DNA of 64,000 nt from Pseudomonas oryzae (GCF_900104805.1 NZ_LT629751.1:4452001-4516000); one strand, 5' to 3'. Shown: positions 1 through 10,287, numbered from the stretch's first letter. Made by a program: numbers and translations. Notes: generated by a model not told the origin, from the letters alone.

Positions 1-2003
<2,003 letters not shown>

Positions 2004-2039
2004 GGTAGGCCGGGGCGGGACGCTTTGCCGGCCCCGGCA

Positions 2040-2079
2040 GCAAAAAGGCACGGACTCCGCAGGAGCCGTGCCTTTTTGC
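2040..2079. terminator. bidirectional intrinsic terminator between clpB and the DUF1631 gene
   Basis: The left arm begins GCAAAAAGGCACGG and the right arm ends CCGTGCCTTTTTGC. They form a long GC-rich stem that starts and ends in A5/T5 tracts, so it can terminate both the rightward clpB transcript and the leftward DUF1631 transcript that converge here. Confidence 0.85.
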
Positions 2080-2098
2080 TGTTTCTTCCGGAAGGAAC

Positions 2099-4408
2099 TC
2101 AGTCGCCGGCCGGTTGGCCGTCCTCCAGGCGCTGCAGTACCCGGTAGATCGCCTGCAGGGCGCGCTGCATGAGCGGGCTGTCGCTCGGCTGGCCGAGCAG
2201 GTAGACGCTGCCGTCGTGCAGGCCCTGCGCCAGGCGGGCCGCCGACCAGGTGCGGCTGTGTTGGCCGCTGGGGTCGATGAACAGGTAGTGGCGGCTGGCC
2301 GGGCTGAACCAGGACAGGCGCAGGCGGTGTACCTGGCCATCCTCGAGGAAACCGAACAGGCTGCCGAAGGGCAGGCCCTCGAGCTGACGCAGCAGGGTTT
2401 CCAGCTCGGGCGGCAGCGCTTCCTCCTCCTCGGTCAGTGGCTCCGGGGCGGCTGGTGGCTGCAGCAGGGCACCGAGGCTGTTGTCCGGCAGCTTGACCGT
2501 CAGCTCGGCGACCAGTTCGGGCTGGCCGGCCTGGACGGCATGCTGGCAGGCGATCACGTCCTGCAGCAGACGGCGAATGTCGGCGTCGCTCAGGCTGCCG
2601 AGCTGTTGCAGGCCTTCGCGCAGGCGGTCGAGCAGACCCAGGCGCTCGCGCTGCATGTTTTCGCGGTCGTGCCGCTCGAGTGGCATGCAGCTCCAGGCCA
2701 GTTGTTCGGCAGCCTGGCAGGCCTGCCGCCATTCCTCGCTGTCCTCGCCCTGGCGCAGGTGGATGAGGGCCAGCACGTCACGCCAGCCTTTGACCATCAG
2801 CTCCTGCATCGGGCGCGGCAGCGTGCGTCCGGCCAGCACCCGGCGGATCTGCGCTGCGGCCTGCTGGTGGGCGACATGCAGGCGGTCGCGCCCGCGCGCG
2901 GTGTCGAGGGCGCGCTTCTCGCGCAGCTCGACGCGCTGCTGCAGACGGCGCAGGTGTTCCTCGAAGTCCAGCAGCAACTCGCTGAACAGGCTGCTGTCGC
3001 TGTCGAAGTCGCGCAGGATGCGCTCGACGATCTGCTGCATCTTCGCCAACAGTCCGGAGGCATCGTCGTCCTCGGCGAAGCGAGCTCCGGCCTTGGCCAT
3101 GTTGTCGAGCAGCTGGCGCGCCGGATGGATGTCGCGGGTGAACAGTTCGCGATCACTCAGGGCGAGCTTCAGGTAGGGGGTGTGCAGGTGCGAGAGCACC
3201 GTCTTGCAGCGATCCGGCAGGCTGGGGTCGTCGAGGATGAAGGCGAACAGCATGCCGACCAGATCGATGATGTCCGCCGCGTCGCGGTCGAGCTGCTGGC
3301 GCGCGGGCAGCGTACAGGCGGCCTCCAGCTCGGCATGCAGGCGGGCCTTGAGTTGCTGGGCGTCCTGTCTGGATTGGGCAGGGGTGCCGAGTTCGCGCAT
3401 GCTGACCTGTTGCAGACGGGTCAGTGCGGCGATCAGCTCCTCTTCGCTGTACAGGCCGCCGCTACCCGGTGACGGCGCTGGCGTTGGCGCGGCGCTGGCG
3501 GTCGGCAGAGACGGTTCATGAGCGTGGCGACGACTGAGCAGGCGGGTGACTCCGCGGAACAGTTGCTCGCTCTCGCTGCGCGGCTCGTTGCCCCAGGCGT
3601 CGCTGTCGGTGGCGGGCGCTCGGCTGGATGTGGCGCTGTTGTCCGGGCCGCGCGGCGCGGGCTCGACCTTGCCGGGCAGTTGCTGCGGCTGCCGCAGTGG
3701 CGGAGGCTGGTCGCTGAGCTGGGGCAGGACGTCGGCTTCGATCAGTTGCTGGTTCAGACCGGCATAGAGTCCGTCGAGAGAGGCCAGGGCCTGTTGCTCG
3801 AACAGCTCGTAGAGCGTGCGGCGGATGACCAGCGGCAGGGGATCGGCCGCGAGCGCCTGGCGGAAGGCTTCGGCCAGCGACTCCGGTGCGAATGGGTTGT
3901 CCTGGCGCAGGGCGGCTGCCGGTGCTGGCGTCAGCTGCGCCAGACGGCGCTCCAGTGCGCCGAGCTGGCGGGTGCAGCGGCTGCGGCAGCGTCGCGCCAG
4001 CTGGTCGAGCTGCAGGCGCTCCTCATGCTCGTCATGCTCGAGTAACGACAGTTCGGTGGCGCTCGGTCGGACCTGGGGCTCGCGCCCTTCCAGGAAGGTG
4101 GCAAAGAAGCCAGCCAGACACTGGTGGAAAACCCGCACGACCTGCGGGCGCTGGTTGCGCACGGCGCGCATGCCGTCGAAGAACAGCGCCTGCTCCTGGT
4201 TGCTGGTCGCCTGCTCGGCCTGGTTGAACAGGGCCTCTTCGGCCTGGGTGAGGGCCAGGTTGAGCGACTGGTCGAGATGGTTCATCGCCAGTTCGAGGCA
4301 GCGTTGCTCGAGCGCGCTGAAGCGTGGCCGCAGGCTGCGGCTGGCCAGCGGTGTCGGGGTGGATGGGGTAGACGGAGGGGTAGGGCTCATGCTGGTCCGG
4401 CGGGCCAT
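2099..4408 (-). CDS. DUF1631 family protein
   Basis: A 769-residue protein that I recognise as the DUF1631 family of Pseudomonas and relatives, for which I know no established biochemical function. No signal peptide or membrane segment is visible. It is rich in Leu, Gln, Arg and Glu with several likely long helices, plus a low-complexity Pro/Ser/Thr stretch at the N-terminus and another near residue 300. The C-terminal part (EDGQVHRLRLSWFSPASRHYLFIDPSGQH, split here only for reading) resembles a small beta-rich PilZ-like fold; that is a tentative reading. An alternative ATG six codons in (4390) is possible because neither start has a strong Shine-Dalgarno. It is transcribed away from the tRNA operon and converges on clpB. 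Confidence 0.75.
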   Translation of the reverse strand: MARRTSMSPTPPSTPSTPTPLASRSLRPRFSALEQRCLELAMNHLDQSLNLALTQAEEALFNQAEQATSNQEQALFFDGMRAVRNQRPQVVRVFHQCLAGFFATFLEGREPQVRPSATELSLLEHDEHEERLQLDQLARRCRSRCTRQLGALERRLAQLTPAPAAALRQDNPFAPESLAEAFRQALAADPLPLVIRRTLYELFEQQALASLDGLYAGLNQQLIEADVLPQLSDQPPPLRQPQQLPGKVEPAPRGPDNSATSSRAPATDSDAWGNEPRSESEQLFRGVTRLLSRRHAHEPSLPTASAAPTPAPSPGSGGLYSEEELIAALTRLQQVSMRELGTPAQSRQDAQQLKARLHAELEAACTLPARQQLDRDAADIIDLVGMLFAFILDDPSLPDRCKTVLSHLHTPYLKLALSDRELFTRDIHPARQLLDNMAKAGARFAEDDDASGLLAKMQQIVERILRDFDSDSSLFSELLLDFEEHLRRLQQRVELREKRALDTARGRDRLHVAHQQAAAQIRRVLAGRTLPRPMQELMVKGWRDVLALIHLRQGEDSEEWRQACQAAEQLAWSCMPLERHDRENMQRERLGLLDRLREGLQQLGSLSDADIRRLLQDVIACQHAVQAGQPELVAELTVKLPDNSLGALLQPPAAPEPLTEEEEALPPELETLLRQLEGLPFGSLFGFLEDGQVHRLRLSWFSPASRHYLFIDPSGQHSRTWSAARLAQGLHDGSVYLLGQPSDSPLMQRALQAIYRVLQRLEDGQPAGD

Positions 4409-4489
4409 CGCCCAGTGCTTTCAGAGTGGGTGCAGATATAGCAAGGGGCCGCGCTTCTGCCAAGCGCTGGAAAAAAGCTAATGAAATGC

Positions 4490-4517
4490 TTGACATAGCT
4501 TCGGATGTCGGTAGAAT
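4490..4517 (+). promoter_or_regulatory. sigma-70 promoter of the tRNA-Asn/Pro/Lys operon
   Basis: TTGACA (4490-4495) and TAGAAT (4512-4517) are separated by 16 bp and followed by the GC-rich discriminator GCCGCGCC. A near-consensus core with a GC-rich discriminator is typical of stable-RNA promoters under stringent control. Transcription would start about 55-60 bases before the first tRNA. Confidence 0.8.
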
Positions 4518-4581
4518 GCCGCGCCACTGACACGGGAAATCAGCAGCGCTGATCACCGTAGAGGGTTGGAAGTCTCGACGT

Positions 4582-4657
<76 letters not shown>

Positions 4658-4666
4658 ACTTCCAGG

Positions 4667-4743
4667 CGGGGTATAGCGCAGTCCGGTAGCGCGCCTGCTT
4701 TGGGAGCAGGATGTCGGGAGTTCGAATCTCTCTACCCCGACCA
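4667..4743 (+). tRNA. tRNA-Pro (TGG anticodon)
   Basis: The 77-base cloverleaf has acceptor arms CGGGGTA/TACCCCG, anticodon stem CCTGC/GCAGG with TGG at 4701-4703, and encoded CCA. It lies nine bases after tRNA-Asn. Confidence 0.97.
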
Positions 4744-4748
4744 GTTTT

Positions 4749-4823
4749 GGGTCGTTAGCTCAGTGGTAGAGCAGTTGGCTTTTAACCAATTGGTCGTAGG
4801 TTCGACCCCTACACGACCCACCA
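4749..4823 (+). tRNA. tRNA-Lys (TTT anticodon)
   Basis: The 75-base cloverleaf has acceptor arms GGGTCGT/ACGACCC, anticodon TTT at 4781-4783 and encoded CCA. It lies five bases after tRNA-Pro and closes the operon. Confidence 0.97.
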
Positions 4824-4845
4824 TATTTCCTTCTGCGGAAGGACC

Positions 4846-4884
4846 GAAAAGCTGGAAGTGCCGCGAGGCCTTCCGGCTTTTTTG
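4846..4884 (+). terminator. intrinsic terminator of the tRNA operon
   Basis: The arms AAAAGCTGGAAG and CTTCCGGCTTTTTT form a hairpin with a T6 tail about 25 bases after tRNA-Lys. It also precedes the convergent end of ndh. Confidence 0.75.
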
Positions 4885-4959
4885 TTTGTCCGCGTTTTCT
4901 TCGCGATGTCCTGGCTCGCCGTCTCGCGGGTCGTGCCCTCGAGACGGCGAGCGCGGCCA

Positions 4960-6258
4960 TCAGTGCAGCTTGAGGCGCGGTTCGGTGCTGCGGCCGAGAC
5001 GATCGCTGATCATCAGCAGCAGGGTGCGGAACGGCCCGTACAGCGCCATCTGGTGCAGGCGATACAGCGAGATGTAGAACCAGCGCGCCAGGCGCCCCTC
5101 GAGCATCACGTCGCCGGTCAGATTGCCCATCAGGTTGCCCACGGCGCTGAAGCTCGACAGCGAGATCAGCGAGCCGTAGTCACGATAACGGTACTCCAGC
5201 AGCGGCTGGCCCTGCAGGCGGCGCGCCAGGGACTTGGCCAGCAGCGAGGCCTGCTGGTGGGCGGCCTGGGCGCGCGGCGGCACGCTCTTGCCATCCTCCA
5301 TCGGGCAGGCGGCGCAGTCGCCGAGAGCGAAGATGTGCTCGTCGCGGGTGGTCTGCAGGGTCGCTTGCACCACCAGCTGGTTGATCCGGTTGCTTTCCAG
5401 GCCGTCGATGTCGGCGAGGAATTCCGGCGCGCGGATGCCGGCCGCCCATACCTTGAGGGTGGCCGGGATGAACTGGCCGTCGGCGGTGTGCAGGCCTTCG
5501 GCGGTGACCTCCTTGACCGGCGAGTTGACCAGTACGGTGATGCCCAGCTTCTCCAGGGTGCTGTGCACCGGCCGGCTGATGCGCTCGGGCAGGGCGGGAA
5601 CCACCCGTGGGCCGGCCTCGATCAGGGTCAGGTTGAGGTCCTGCGGGCGGATGCCCTCCAGGCCGTAGGCGGCTAGCAGCAGGGCTGCGTGGTGCAGTTC
5701 GGCGGCCAGTTCGACGCCGGTGGCGCCGGCGCCGACGATGGCCACGTTGATCTGCGCCGCGCCCTCGCGCTGCGGGTGGGCGTGGGCGCACAGGTACTGG
5801 TTGAGCAGCAGATTGTGGAAGCGTTCGGCCTGGGCGCGCGAGTCGAGGAACAGGCAGTGTTCGGCCGCCCCGGTCGTGCCGAAGTCGTTGGTCTTGCTGC
5901 CGACCGCCAGCACCAGGGTGTCGTAGGCGATCTCGCGCGCCGGCACCAGTTCCTCGCCGCGGTCGTCGTGAATGGCCTCGAGACGGATCACCTTGCGCGC
6001 GCGGTCGAGGCCGCACATGCGGCCGGCCTGGAACTTGAAGTGGTTCCACTTGGCCTGGGCGACGTAGTTCAGCTCGTTCTCCGAGGAGTTCAGCGAGCCG
6101 GCGGCCACCTCGTGCAGCAGCGGTTTCCAGATGTGGGTGAGGTTGGCGTCAACCAGGGTGATGCGCGCCTGGCCGCGCTTGCCGAGGCGGCGTCCCAGGC
6201 GGGTCGCCAGTTCGATGCCGCCGGCGCCGCCGCCGACGATCACGATGTGATGGGTCAT
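4960..6258 (-). CDS. ndh: type II NADH:quinone oxidoreductase
   Basis: Single-subunit, non-proton-pumping NADH dehydrogenase of the inner-membrane cytoplasmic face. It passes electrons from NADH through FAD to quinone. The 432-residue protein starts with MTHHIVIVGGGAGG, an FAD-binding Rossmann GxGxxG at residues 9-14 ending in the acidic D37. The second Rossmann motif VAIVGAGATGVELA binds NADH around residue 180, and an ALGDCAACP motif contacts the FAD. The hydrophobic C-terminal part, with YRDYGSL and FRTLLLMISDRL, fits membrane attachment. I chose the ATG at 6258 because it sits at the expected distance before the Rossmann fold; an in-frame TTG lies five codons upstream. Confidence 0.93.
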   Translation of the reverse strand: MTHHIVIVGGGAGGIELATRLGRRLGKRGQARITLVDANLTHIWKPLLHEVAAGSLNSSENELNYVAQAKWNHFKFQAGRMCGLDRARKVIRLEAIHDDRGEELVPAREIAYDTLVLAVGSKTNDFGTTGAAEHCLFLDSRAQAERFHNLLLNQYLCAHAHPQREGAAQINVAIVGAGATGVELAAELHHAALLLAAYGLEGIRPQDLNLTLIEAGPRVVPALPERISRPVHSTLEKLGITVLVNSPVKEVTAEGLHTADGQFIPATLKVWAAGIRAPEFLADIDGLESNRINQLVVQATLQTTRDEHIFALGDCAACPMEDGKSVPPRAQAAHQQASLLAKSLARRLQGQPLLEYRYRDYGSLISLSSFSAVGNLMGNLTGDVMLEGRLARWFYISLYRLHQMALYGPFRTLLLMISDRLGRSTEPRLKLH

Positions 6259-6318
6259 GGATGGGTCTCGCAAGGCTTGGAAAAAGCGGGGGAGACTGGC
6301 GGCGGCCAGGAGCTGGAC

Positions 6319-6492
6319 TCATTGCGCGAGGGAGGCCAGCAGGCGGCTCAGCAGGCCCAGGCCGACGACCACGGCCAGCACGACGGCCAGCAGCAGCCAG
6401 GGGCGGAACGGTTGGCGTTCGACCTGGTGTTGCGGAGCGCTCAGGTAGTGCTCGACGCGGCGCTGGTCTTCGGGGCTCAGGCGACTGGGCAT
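6319..6492 (-). CDS. DUF3094 family small membrane protein
   Basis: A 57-residue protein beginning MPSRLSPEDQRRVEHYLS, with one C-terminal transmembrane helix (about residues 32-54, PWLLLAVVLAVVVGLGLL) and a short polar N-terminus. The pattern matches the DUF3094 family found next to ndh-type genes in Pseudomonas. Its function is not known. It is encoded just upstream of ndh on the same strand, so the two may be co-transcribed. The frame stays open upstream of 6492, but the ATG at 6492 gives the family's usual length. Confidence 0.75.
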   Translation of the reverse strand: MPSRLSPEDQRRVEHYLSAPQHQVERQPFRPWLLLAVVLAVVVGLGLLSRLLASLAQ

Positions 6493-6699
6493 GGCAGTCT
6501 CGAAAAAGGCAATTCGACCATTGTAAGCAGGTGGCGGCGGGTGGCTCAATGCTACCGAAGTGCCGCCCGGGCTCCCGGGTAGCCGTGCGCGCATCAGTCC
6601 GGGGGCATCTCAGGTTGAAGGCTAGTCCAGTGGGCGCGCACTGTCAGGTTGTCGCGGGTACTCTGGGACGGGAGAGGGCGGTGTAAACTGAGCGGCATC

Positions 6700-7143
6700 A
6701 TGGCCATGGTTCCGGAAATGCACCTGCGCGAAGTCACCTCTGCCGATCATGCCGCTCTCCATGCGCTGTGGGCGCGTACCCCGGGCATCCAGTTGCGCGC
6801 CGAGGATGCCTGCGCGCCCTTCTGCGCCTACCTGGAGCGCAACCCCGGGCTCAGTCTGCTCGCCGAAGTCGATGGCGCCATCGTTGCCAGCCTGCTGGCC
6901 GGGCATGACGGTAGGCGCGGCTACCTGCAGCACCTGGTGGTGGATCCCGGCCATCGGCGCCGCGGTATCGCCAGCGCACTGATCGAGGCGGTGCTGGCGC
7001 GCCTGGCCGCGCAGGGTATCGCCAAGAGCCATGTCTTCGTCCTCGACGCCGCGCCGGCGGCACTGGCGTTCTGGCGCGCCCGCCGCGGCTGGCTCGAGCG
7101 TCGCGATATCCGTGTTTTTTCCACTGTGGAGCAGAAAGCATGA
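6700..7143 (+). CDS. GNAT family N-acetyltransferase
   Basis: Predicted acetyl-CoA-dependent N-acetyltransferase of 147 residues in the cytoplasm; the substrate is not predictable. The GNAT core is visible as [20 protein letters not shown] (motif A, with the pyrophosphate-binding RRRGIA loop) followed by motif B around FWRARRGW. It is RimI/YpeA-like in size. I use the ATG at 6700; ATGs at 6706 and 6718 are in frame and equally possible. The stop codon overlaps the ATG of the next gene (ATGA), so this opens a translationally coupled three-gene unit with the periplasmic protein and the CbiM-like permease. Confidence 0.85.
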   Translation: MAMVPEMHLREVTSADHAALHALWARTPGIQLRAEDACAPFCAYLERNPGLSLLAEVDGAIVASLLAGHDGRRGYLQHLVVDPGHRRRGIASALIEAVLARLAAQGIAKSHVFVLDAAPAALAFWRARRGWLERRDIRVFSTVEQKA

Positions 7144-7607
7144 AAGCATGGCTGTTGCTGGGGCTGGTCCTGCTGGTCGGCAGCGCGCAGGCGCTGGAGA
7201 CCGGCGAGCGTTTGCCGCCCTGGACCCTGAGCGATCAGTTCGAGCAGTCCTACACCCTCGATGACCAGCTGCATATCCTGCTGGTGGCGCGCAGCATGGA
7301 CGGCGCCAAGCTGGTCAAGGCGGCGCTGGAGGGCCGACCCAAGGGCTACCTCGAGGCGCGTCGGGCGCTGTTCGTCGCCGACATCAGTGGCATGCCCAGC
7401 CTGATCGGCAAGCTGTTCGCCATCCCGGCGATGCGCGACTACAGCTACCGTGTGCTGCTCGATCGCGAGGCGCAGGTGGTGCCGCAGTACGCCGCCCCCG
7501 AGGCGGGCGTGCTGTGGCTGCAGCTGGAGCAGGGCGTGCTGCGCGAGCGGCGCAGCTTCACCGATGCGGCGGCGCTGCGCACGGCGCTGGAGCAGGTCGC
7601 GCCGTGA
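7140..7607 (+). CDS. periplasmic thioredoxin-fold-like protein without cysteines
   Basis: A 155-residue protein with an N-terminal signal peptide ([18 protein letters not shown], cleavage likely after residue 18). The mature part, with [19 protein letters not shown] followed by a strand/helix pattern, resembles the peroxiredoxin/TlpA type of thioredoxin fold. It contains no cysteine at all, so it cannot act as a thiol oxidoreductase; a binding or structural role is more likely. I do not know a named function. It overlaps the upstream GNAT gene by four bases and the downstream permease gene by four, which indicates coupled expression. Confidence 0.7.
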   Translation: MKAWLLLGLVLLVGSAQALETGERLPPWTLSDQFEQSYTLDDQLHILLVARSMDGAKLVKAALEGRPKGYLEARRALFVADISGMPSLIGKLFAIPAMRDYSYRVLLDREAQVVPQYAAPEAGVLWLQLEQGVLRERRSFTDAAALRTALEQVAP

Positions 7608-8302
7608 TCGCCGCCGAACTGCTCAGCGAGGCCAGCCTGTGGCTGGGCGCCCTGCTGTTCCTGCCGCTGCTGCTGGCGGCGCTCTGGCATGCGCCCTGGG
7701 TCGAGCTGTGCAGCGATTTCCGCCGCCAGCACCTGCTGTTCGGCACCGTGCTGGCGCTGTTCCTGCTGTGGCTGGTGCGGCGCGACTTCGCCTCCGGGTT
7801 GTCCTTCCACTTCATCGGCATGACCGCGGTGACCCTGTTGCTCGACTGGCCGCTGGCGGTACTGTCGGCCTTCGCCGCGCAGCTGGCGCTGGTCGGCCTG
7901 GGGCGCCAGGATGCCCTGGCGCTGGGGGTCAACGGCGTGCTGCTGATCCTCATCCCGGTGCTGGTCACCGAGGCCTGTGCGCGGGCGGTCGAGCGTCTGC
8001 AGCCGCGCAACCTGTTCGTCTACATCTTCTTCAGCGGGTTCTTTCCGGCGGCGCTGGTGGCGGTGCTGGTGCTGCTCGCCGGTCTCGGCGTGCTGCTCAA
8101 TGACGGTATCTACCAGATGCCGCCCTGGCTGGACGACTTCGCCGGCTTCCTCTGGTTGATCATGTTCCCCGAGGCCTTCATCAACGGCACGGTGATCACC
8201 GCGCTGGTGGTCTACTACCCGGAGTGGCTGGAGACCTTCAACCGCACCCGCTACCTGCAGGCGCCGTGGAAGGAGGAGGGCAAGGGTGGGGACGAGAGCT
8301 GA
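7604..8302 (+). CDS. CbiM-like energy-coupling factor transporter permease
   Basis: A 232-residue polytopic membrane protein (about 6-7 hydrophobic helices) resembling the CbiM/substrate-specific family of ECF-type cobalt/nickel transporters. The start is the GTG at 7604, whose last two bases form part of the TGA of the preceding gene; the protein then begins [15 protein letters not shown]. CbiM proteins normally work with CbiN, CbiQ and the ATPase CbiO, and none of these is nearby. The usual N-terminal metal-binding MHIxxG signature is also not visible, so cobalt or nickel should not be assumed as substrate. Confidence 0.7.
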   Translation: MIAAELLSEASLWLGALLFLPLLLAALWHAPWVELCSDFRRQHLLFGTVLALFLLWLVRRDFASGLSFHFIGMTAVTLLLDWPLAVLSAFAAQLALVGLGRQDALALGVNGVLLILIPVLVTEACARAVERLQPRNLFVYIFFSGFFPAALVAVLVLLAGLGVLLNDGIYQMPPWLDDFAGFLWLIMFPEAFINGTVITALVVYYPEWLETFNRTRYLQAPWKEEGKGGDES

Positions 8303-8308
8303 GAAGGC

Positions 8309-8485
8309 TCAGGCGGCGAGATTTGCCGGAGCCACAAAGGAAGAAGCCTCCCGGTCGGTGAACCGGAAGGCTTCGCGGCGGTAGCTGCCCTTGCCCTTGG
8401 CGGGCTGTTCCTGGCGACAGCGGAACAGCGGTTGTGCGACCAGGGATTTGGCCTTGTTCGGGCCGGATTTGCGTTGCTTGGCCAT
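8309..8485 (-). CDS. arfA: alternative ribosome-rescue factor ArfA
   Basis: A 58-residue basic protein, MAKQRKSGPNKAKSLVAQPL..., matching ArfA. ArfA recruits release factor 2 to ribosomes stalled on non-stop mRNA as a backup for tmRNA trans-translation. The family core KAKSxVAQPLFRxRQE and GKGSYRR is present. A GAGG Shine-Dalgarno lies eight bases before the ATG. The last third of the reading frame contains a 13-bp perfect hairpin (8343-8374), the element that in E. coli truncates arfA mRNA so that the full-length protein is only made when trans-translation fails. Residues encoded past the hairpin (ASSFVAPANLAA) are hydrophobic, as expected for the degradable tail. The gene converges on the CbiM-like gene with a six-base gap. 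Confidence 0.9.
   Translation of the reverse strand: MAKQRKSGPNKAKSLVAQPLFRCRQEQPAKGKGSYRREAFRFTDREASSFVAPANLAA
8343..8374 (-). promoter_or_regulatory. intragenic hairpin of arfA (transcript truncation signal)
   Basis: The arms GAAGCCTTCCGGT and ACCGGGAGGCTTC on the minus strand pair over 13 bp (one G-T) around loop TCACCG, followed by TTCCTTTG. The hairpin lies inside the arfA frame, ahead of the stop codon, and fits the known terminator/RNase III site that yields non-stop arfA mRNA. Confidence 0.85.
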
Positions 8486-8545
8486 GAGCTTGCCTCGTGC
8501 TGAGCCGGCGGGTCTGCCGGCGCGCGCATCATCGGCTGCTGTACG

Positions 8546-8573
8546 GAAAATGTCCAGCGCCGCGGTGCTGGAC
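8546..8573 (-). terminator. terminator-like hairpin at the end of holA
   Basis: On the minus strand, GTCCAGC and GCTGGAC pair (8552-8573) and are followed by ATTTTCC. The stem begins at the last base of the holA stop codon. It separates the lptE-holA transcript from arfA. Confidence 0.6.
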
Positions 8574-9610
8574 TATTCGCTGGGCAGGCTGAGGCGGACC
8601 CCGGCGATCTGCAGGGTCAGCTGCGCCAGGCCGTTCCACGGATCGCCGGGCGCCTGGCCCTTGATCTGTTCGTCGATACGCTGGGCGTCGCGCAGCAGCT
8701 GCTGCCAGCGGCTCGCCGGATGGCGCTGCACGGCGCGGCCGACCAGGCCCTGGCGCTTGCCGAAGATCGGCGGCTTGGCTTGGGCGATCAGTCGCTCCAG
8801 CGGCAGGCCCTGGCCGTGCTGCTGGGCCAGGCTGGCCAGCAGGCGCAGTTCGCGCGCCAGGCCCCAGAGGATCACCGCTGCCTCCACGCCTTCGCCGCGC
8901 AGCCCTTCGAGCATGCGCAGGGCGTGCGCCGCCTCACCGCCCAGGGCGGCGTCGAGCAGGCCGAACAGGTCGAAACGCGCGCTGTCGGCGACACTGGCCT
9001 GCACGGTGGCTGCGTCGACCTGGTTGCCCTCGACCAGCAGCTTGAGCTTCTCGATCTCCTGTACCGCGGCCAGCAGGTTGCCCTCGATGCGCGCCACCAG
9101 CAGATCCACCGCTTCGGCGCTGGCGGCCAGGCCGGCCTGGCTCAGACGCTGACGGAGCCACTGCGGCAACTGCGTGGCGTCCACCGGCCAGATTTGCACG
9201 AACTGGCTGTTGTCGCCCTCGATCAGCGCCTTGGCCCACTTGCTCTTCTGCACCTTGCCGTCGAGGCGCGGCAGGCTGAGCAGCAGCACGGTGTCTTCGG
9301 CCGGGCGCGCCAGATAGTCGAGCAGCACGGCGATGCCTTCGTCGCTCGGTTTGGCGGAGGGCAGGCGCAGCTCGAGCAGGCGTTTTTCAGCGAACAGCGA
9401 CAGGCTGGCGCTGGCCTCGCGCAGCAGGTTCCAGTCGAAGCCGGCATCGGCGTGGAACACCTGGCGCTCGCTGAAGTCGCGGGCGCGGCAGGTGGCGCGG
9501 ATGGCGTCGCAGGCTTCCTGGCAGAGCAGCGGCTCGTCGCCGCTGACCACGTAGACGGGGGCGAGCGGGCCCTGCAGGTGCTTGGCCAGCTGTGCGGGAT
9601 TGAGTTTCAT
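8573..9610 (-). CDS. holA: DNA polymerase III subunit delta
   Basis: Delta subunit of the clamp loader, which opens the beta sliding clamp. The 345-residue length fits the family (343 in E. coli). The N-terminus MKLNPAQLAKHLQGPLAPVYVVSGDEPLLCQEACDAIR carries the degenerate AAA+-like start typical of delta, with no functional P-loop. The clamp-interacting helix follows, then the conserved C-terminal collar domain (LIAQAKPPIFGKRQ, about residue 280). It lies directly downstream of lptE on the same strand, as in other pseudomonads. A GC-rich hairpin sits in the gap between the two genes. Confidence 0.93.
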   Translation of the reverse strand: MKLNPAQLAKHLQGPLAPVYVVSGDEPLLCQEACDAIRATCRARDFSERQVFHADAGFDWNLLREASASLSLFAEKRLLELRLPSAKPSDEGIAVLLDYLARPAEDTVLLLSLPRLDGKVQKSKWAKALIEGDNSQFVQIWPVDATQLPQWLRQRLSQAGLAASAEAVDLLVARIEGNLLAAVQEIEKLKLLVEGNQVDAATVQASVADSARFDLFGLLDAALGGEAAHALRMLEGLRGEGVEAAVILWGLARELRLLASLAQQHGQGLPLERLIAQAKPPIFGKRQGLVGRAVQRHPASRWQQLLRDAQRIDEQIKGQAPGDPWNGLAQLTLQIAGVRLSLPSE

Positions 9611-9616
9611 CGGCGC

Positions 9617-9640
9617 GAAAACGGGGCCCGCAGGCCCCGT
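9617..9640 (-). terminator. hairpin between lptE and holA
   Basis: On the minus strand, ACGGGGCC and GGCCCCGT pair around loop TGCG and run into GTTTTCGC. The T-tract is short and the start codon of holA follows within a few bases, so this may be a partial terminator or attenuator that lowers holA relative to lptE. Confidence 0.45.
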
Positions 9641-9646
9641 GGTCGA

Positions 9647-10231
9647 TCAGCGGGCCGGGGTTGCCGGCGCGGCCTGGCGAGCGGCAGCGGCCGCCTTGGC
9701 CTCCGCTTCGGCCTTGGCCTGGGCGGTTTCCTGCAGTTCGGCGAGCTGTGCCGGGCTAAGCTGTTGCAGGCGCAGGAGCAGTTGCTGGACCAGCTCGCGG
9801 CGCATCTCGGTGCGCACCCGCTCGGCTTCCTGGTCGGTGCCGGCCAGGTTGTTGGAGTCGTGCACGTAGACCTTCTGGGTCGCCACCTGGTCGCGCAGCA
9901 GCGTCAGCTGGTTGCCGCGGATCTCGTAGGCGAGGTTGGCGGTCATCTCGTACTCGGCACTGCGCGCCGCGCTGGTGTAGCTGGCGGTGCGCTGCTTCTG
10001 GCCTTCTCCGACCAGCACCAGCTGGTAGGGGGCGCCGCCGTGCACGCGCACGCCGCTGTTCTCCAGGGCGCGGCGCACGTCCTTGACGGTATCGCCGTAG
10101 GCGTTGCGCGCCTTGAGGTCCAGCTCGCGCAGGGCGAAGGCATCGCTGCCGGTGCCGCGCAGCTGGAAGCCGCAGGCCGCGAGCAGAGTGGTGAGCAGCA
10201 CCAGCAGCAGGCCGGTCAGGCTGGATTTCAT
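9647..10231 (-). CDS. lptE: LPS-assembly lipoprotein LptE
   Basis: Outer-membrane lipoprotein that plugs and assembles LptD for lipopolysaccharide insertion. The 194-residue protein begins with a lipoprotein signal peptide, [22 protein letters not shown], with lipobox LAAC (Cys20 is the lipidation site). It continues with the family motif GFQLRGTG. The C-terminus is an unusual Ala/Lys/Glu-rich extension ([28 protein letters not shown], about residues 165-194). Order leuS-lptE-holA on one strand is the typical arrangement. Confidence 0.93.
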   Translation of the reverse strand: MKSSLTGLLLVLLTTLLAACGFQLRGTGSDAFALRELDLKARNAYGDTVKDVRRALENSGVRVHGGAPYQLVLVGEGQKQRTASYTSAARSAEYEMTANLAYEIRGNQLTLLRDQVATQKVYVHDSNNLAGTDQEAERVRTEMRRELVQQLLLRLQQLSPAQLAELQETAQAKAEAEAKAAAAARQAAPATPAR

Positions 10232-10250
10232 CGATCTTCCCTCGTATGCA

Positions 10251-10271
10251 GCCGCCCGCATGGCGGGCGGC
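10251..10271 (-). repeat. short hairpin between leuS and lptE
   Basis: The arms GCCGCCCGC and GCGGGCGGC pair perfectly over 9 bp with a 3-base loop. No T-run follows in the direction of transcription, so it is more likely an mRNA-processing or partial-termination element than a full terminator. Confidence 0.45.
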
Positions 10272-10287
10272 GGGTTGGATGCTGACG

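Noticed and set aside
7604-8302. Calling the CbiM-like protein a cobalt transporter
   Set aside because: No CbiN, CbiQ or CbiO is encoded nearby and the N-terminal metal-binding signature is not visible.
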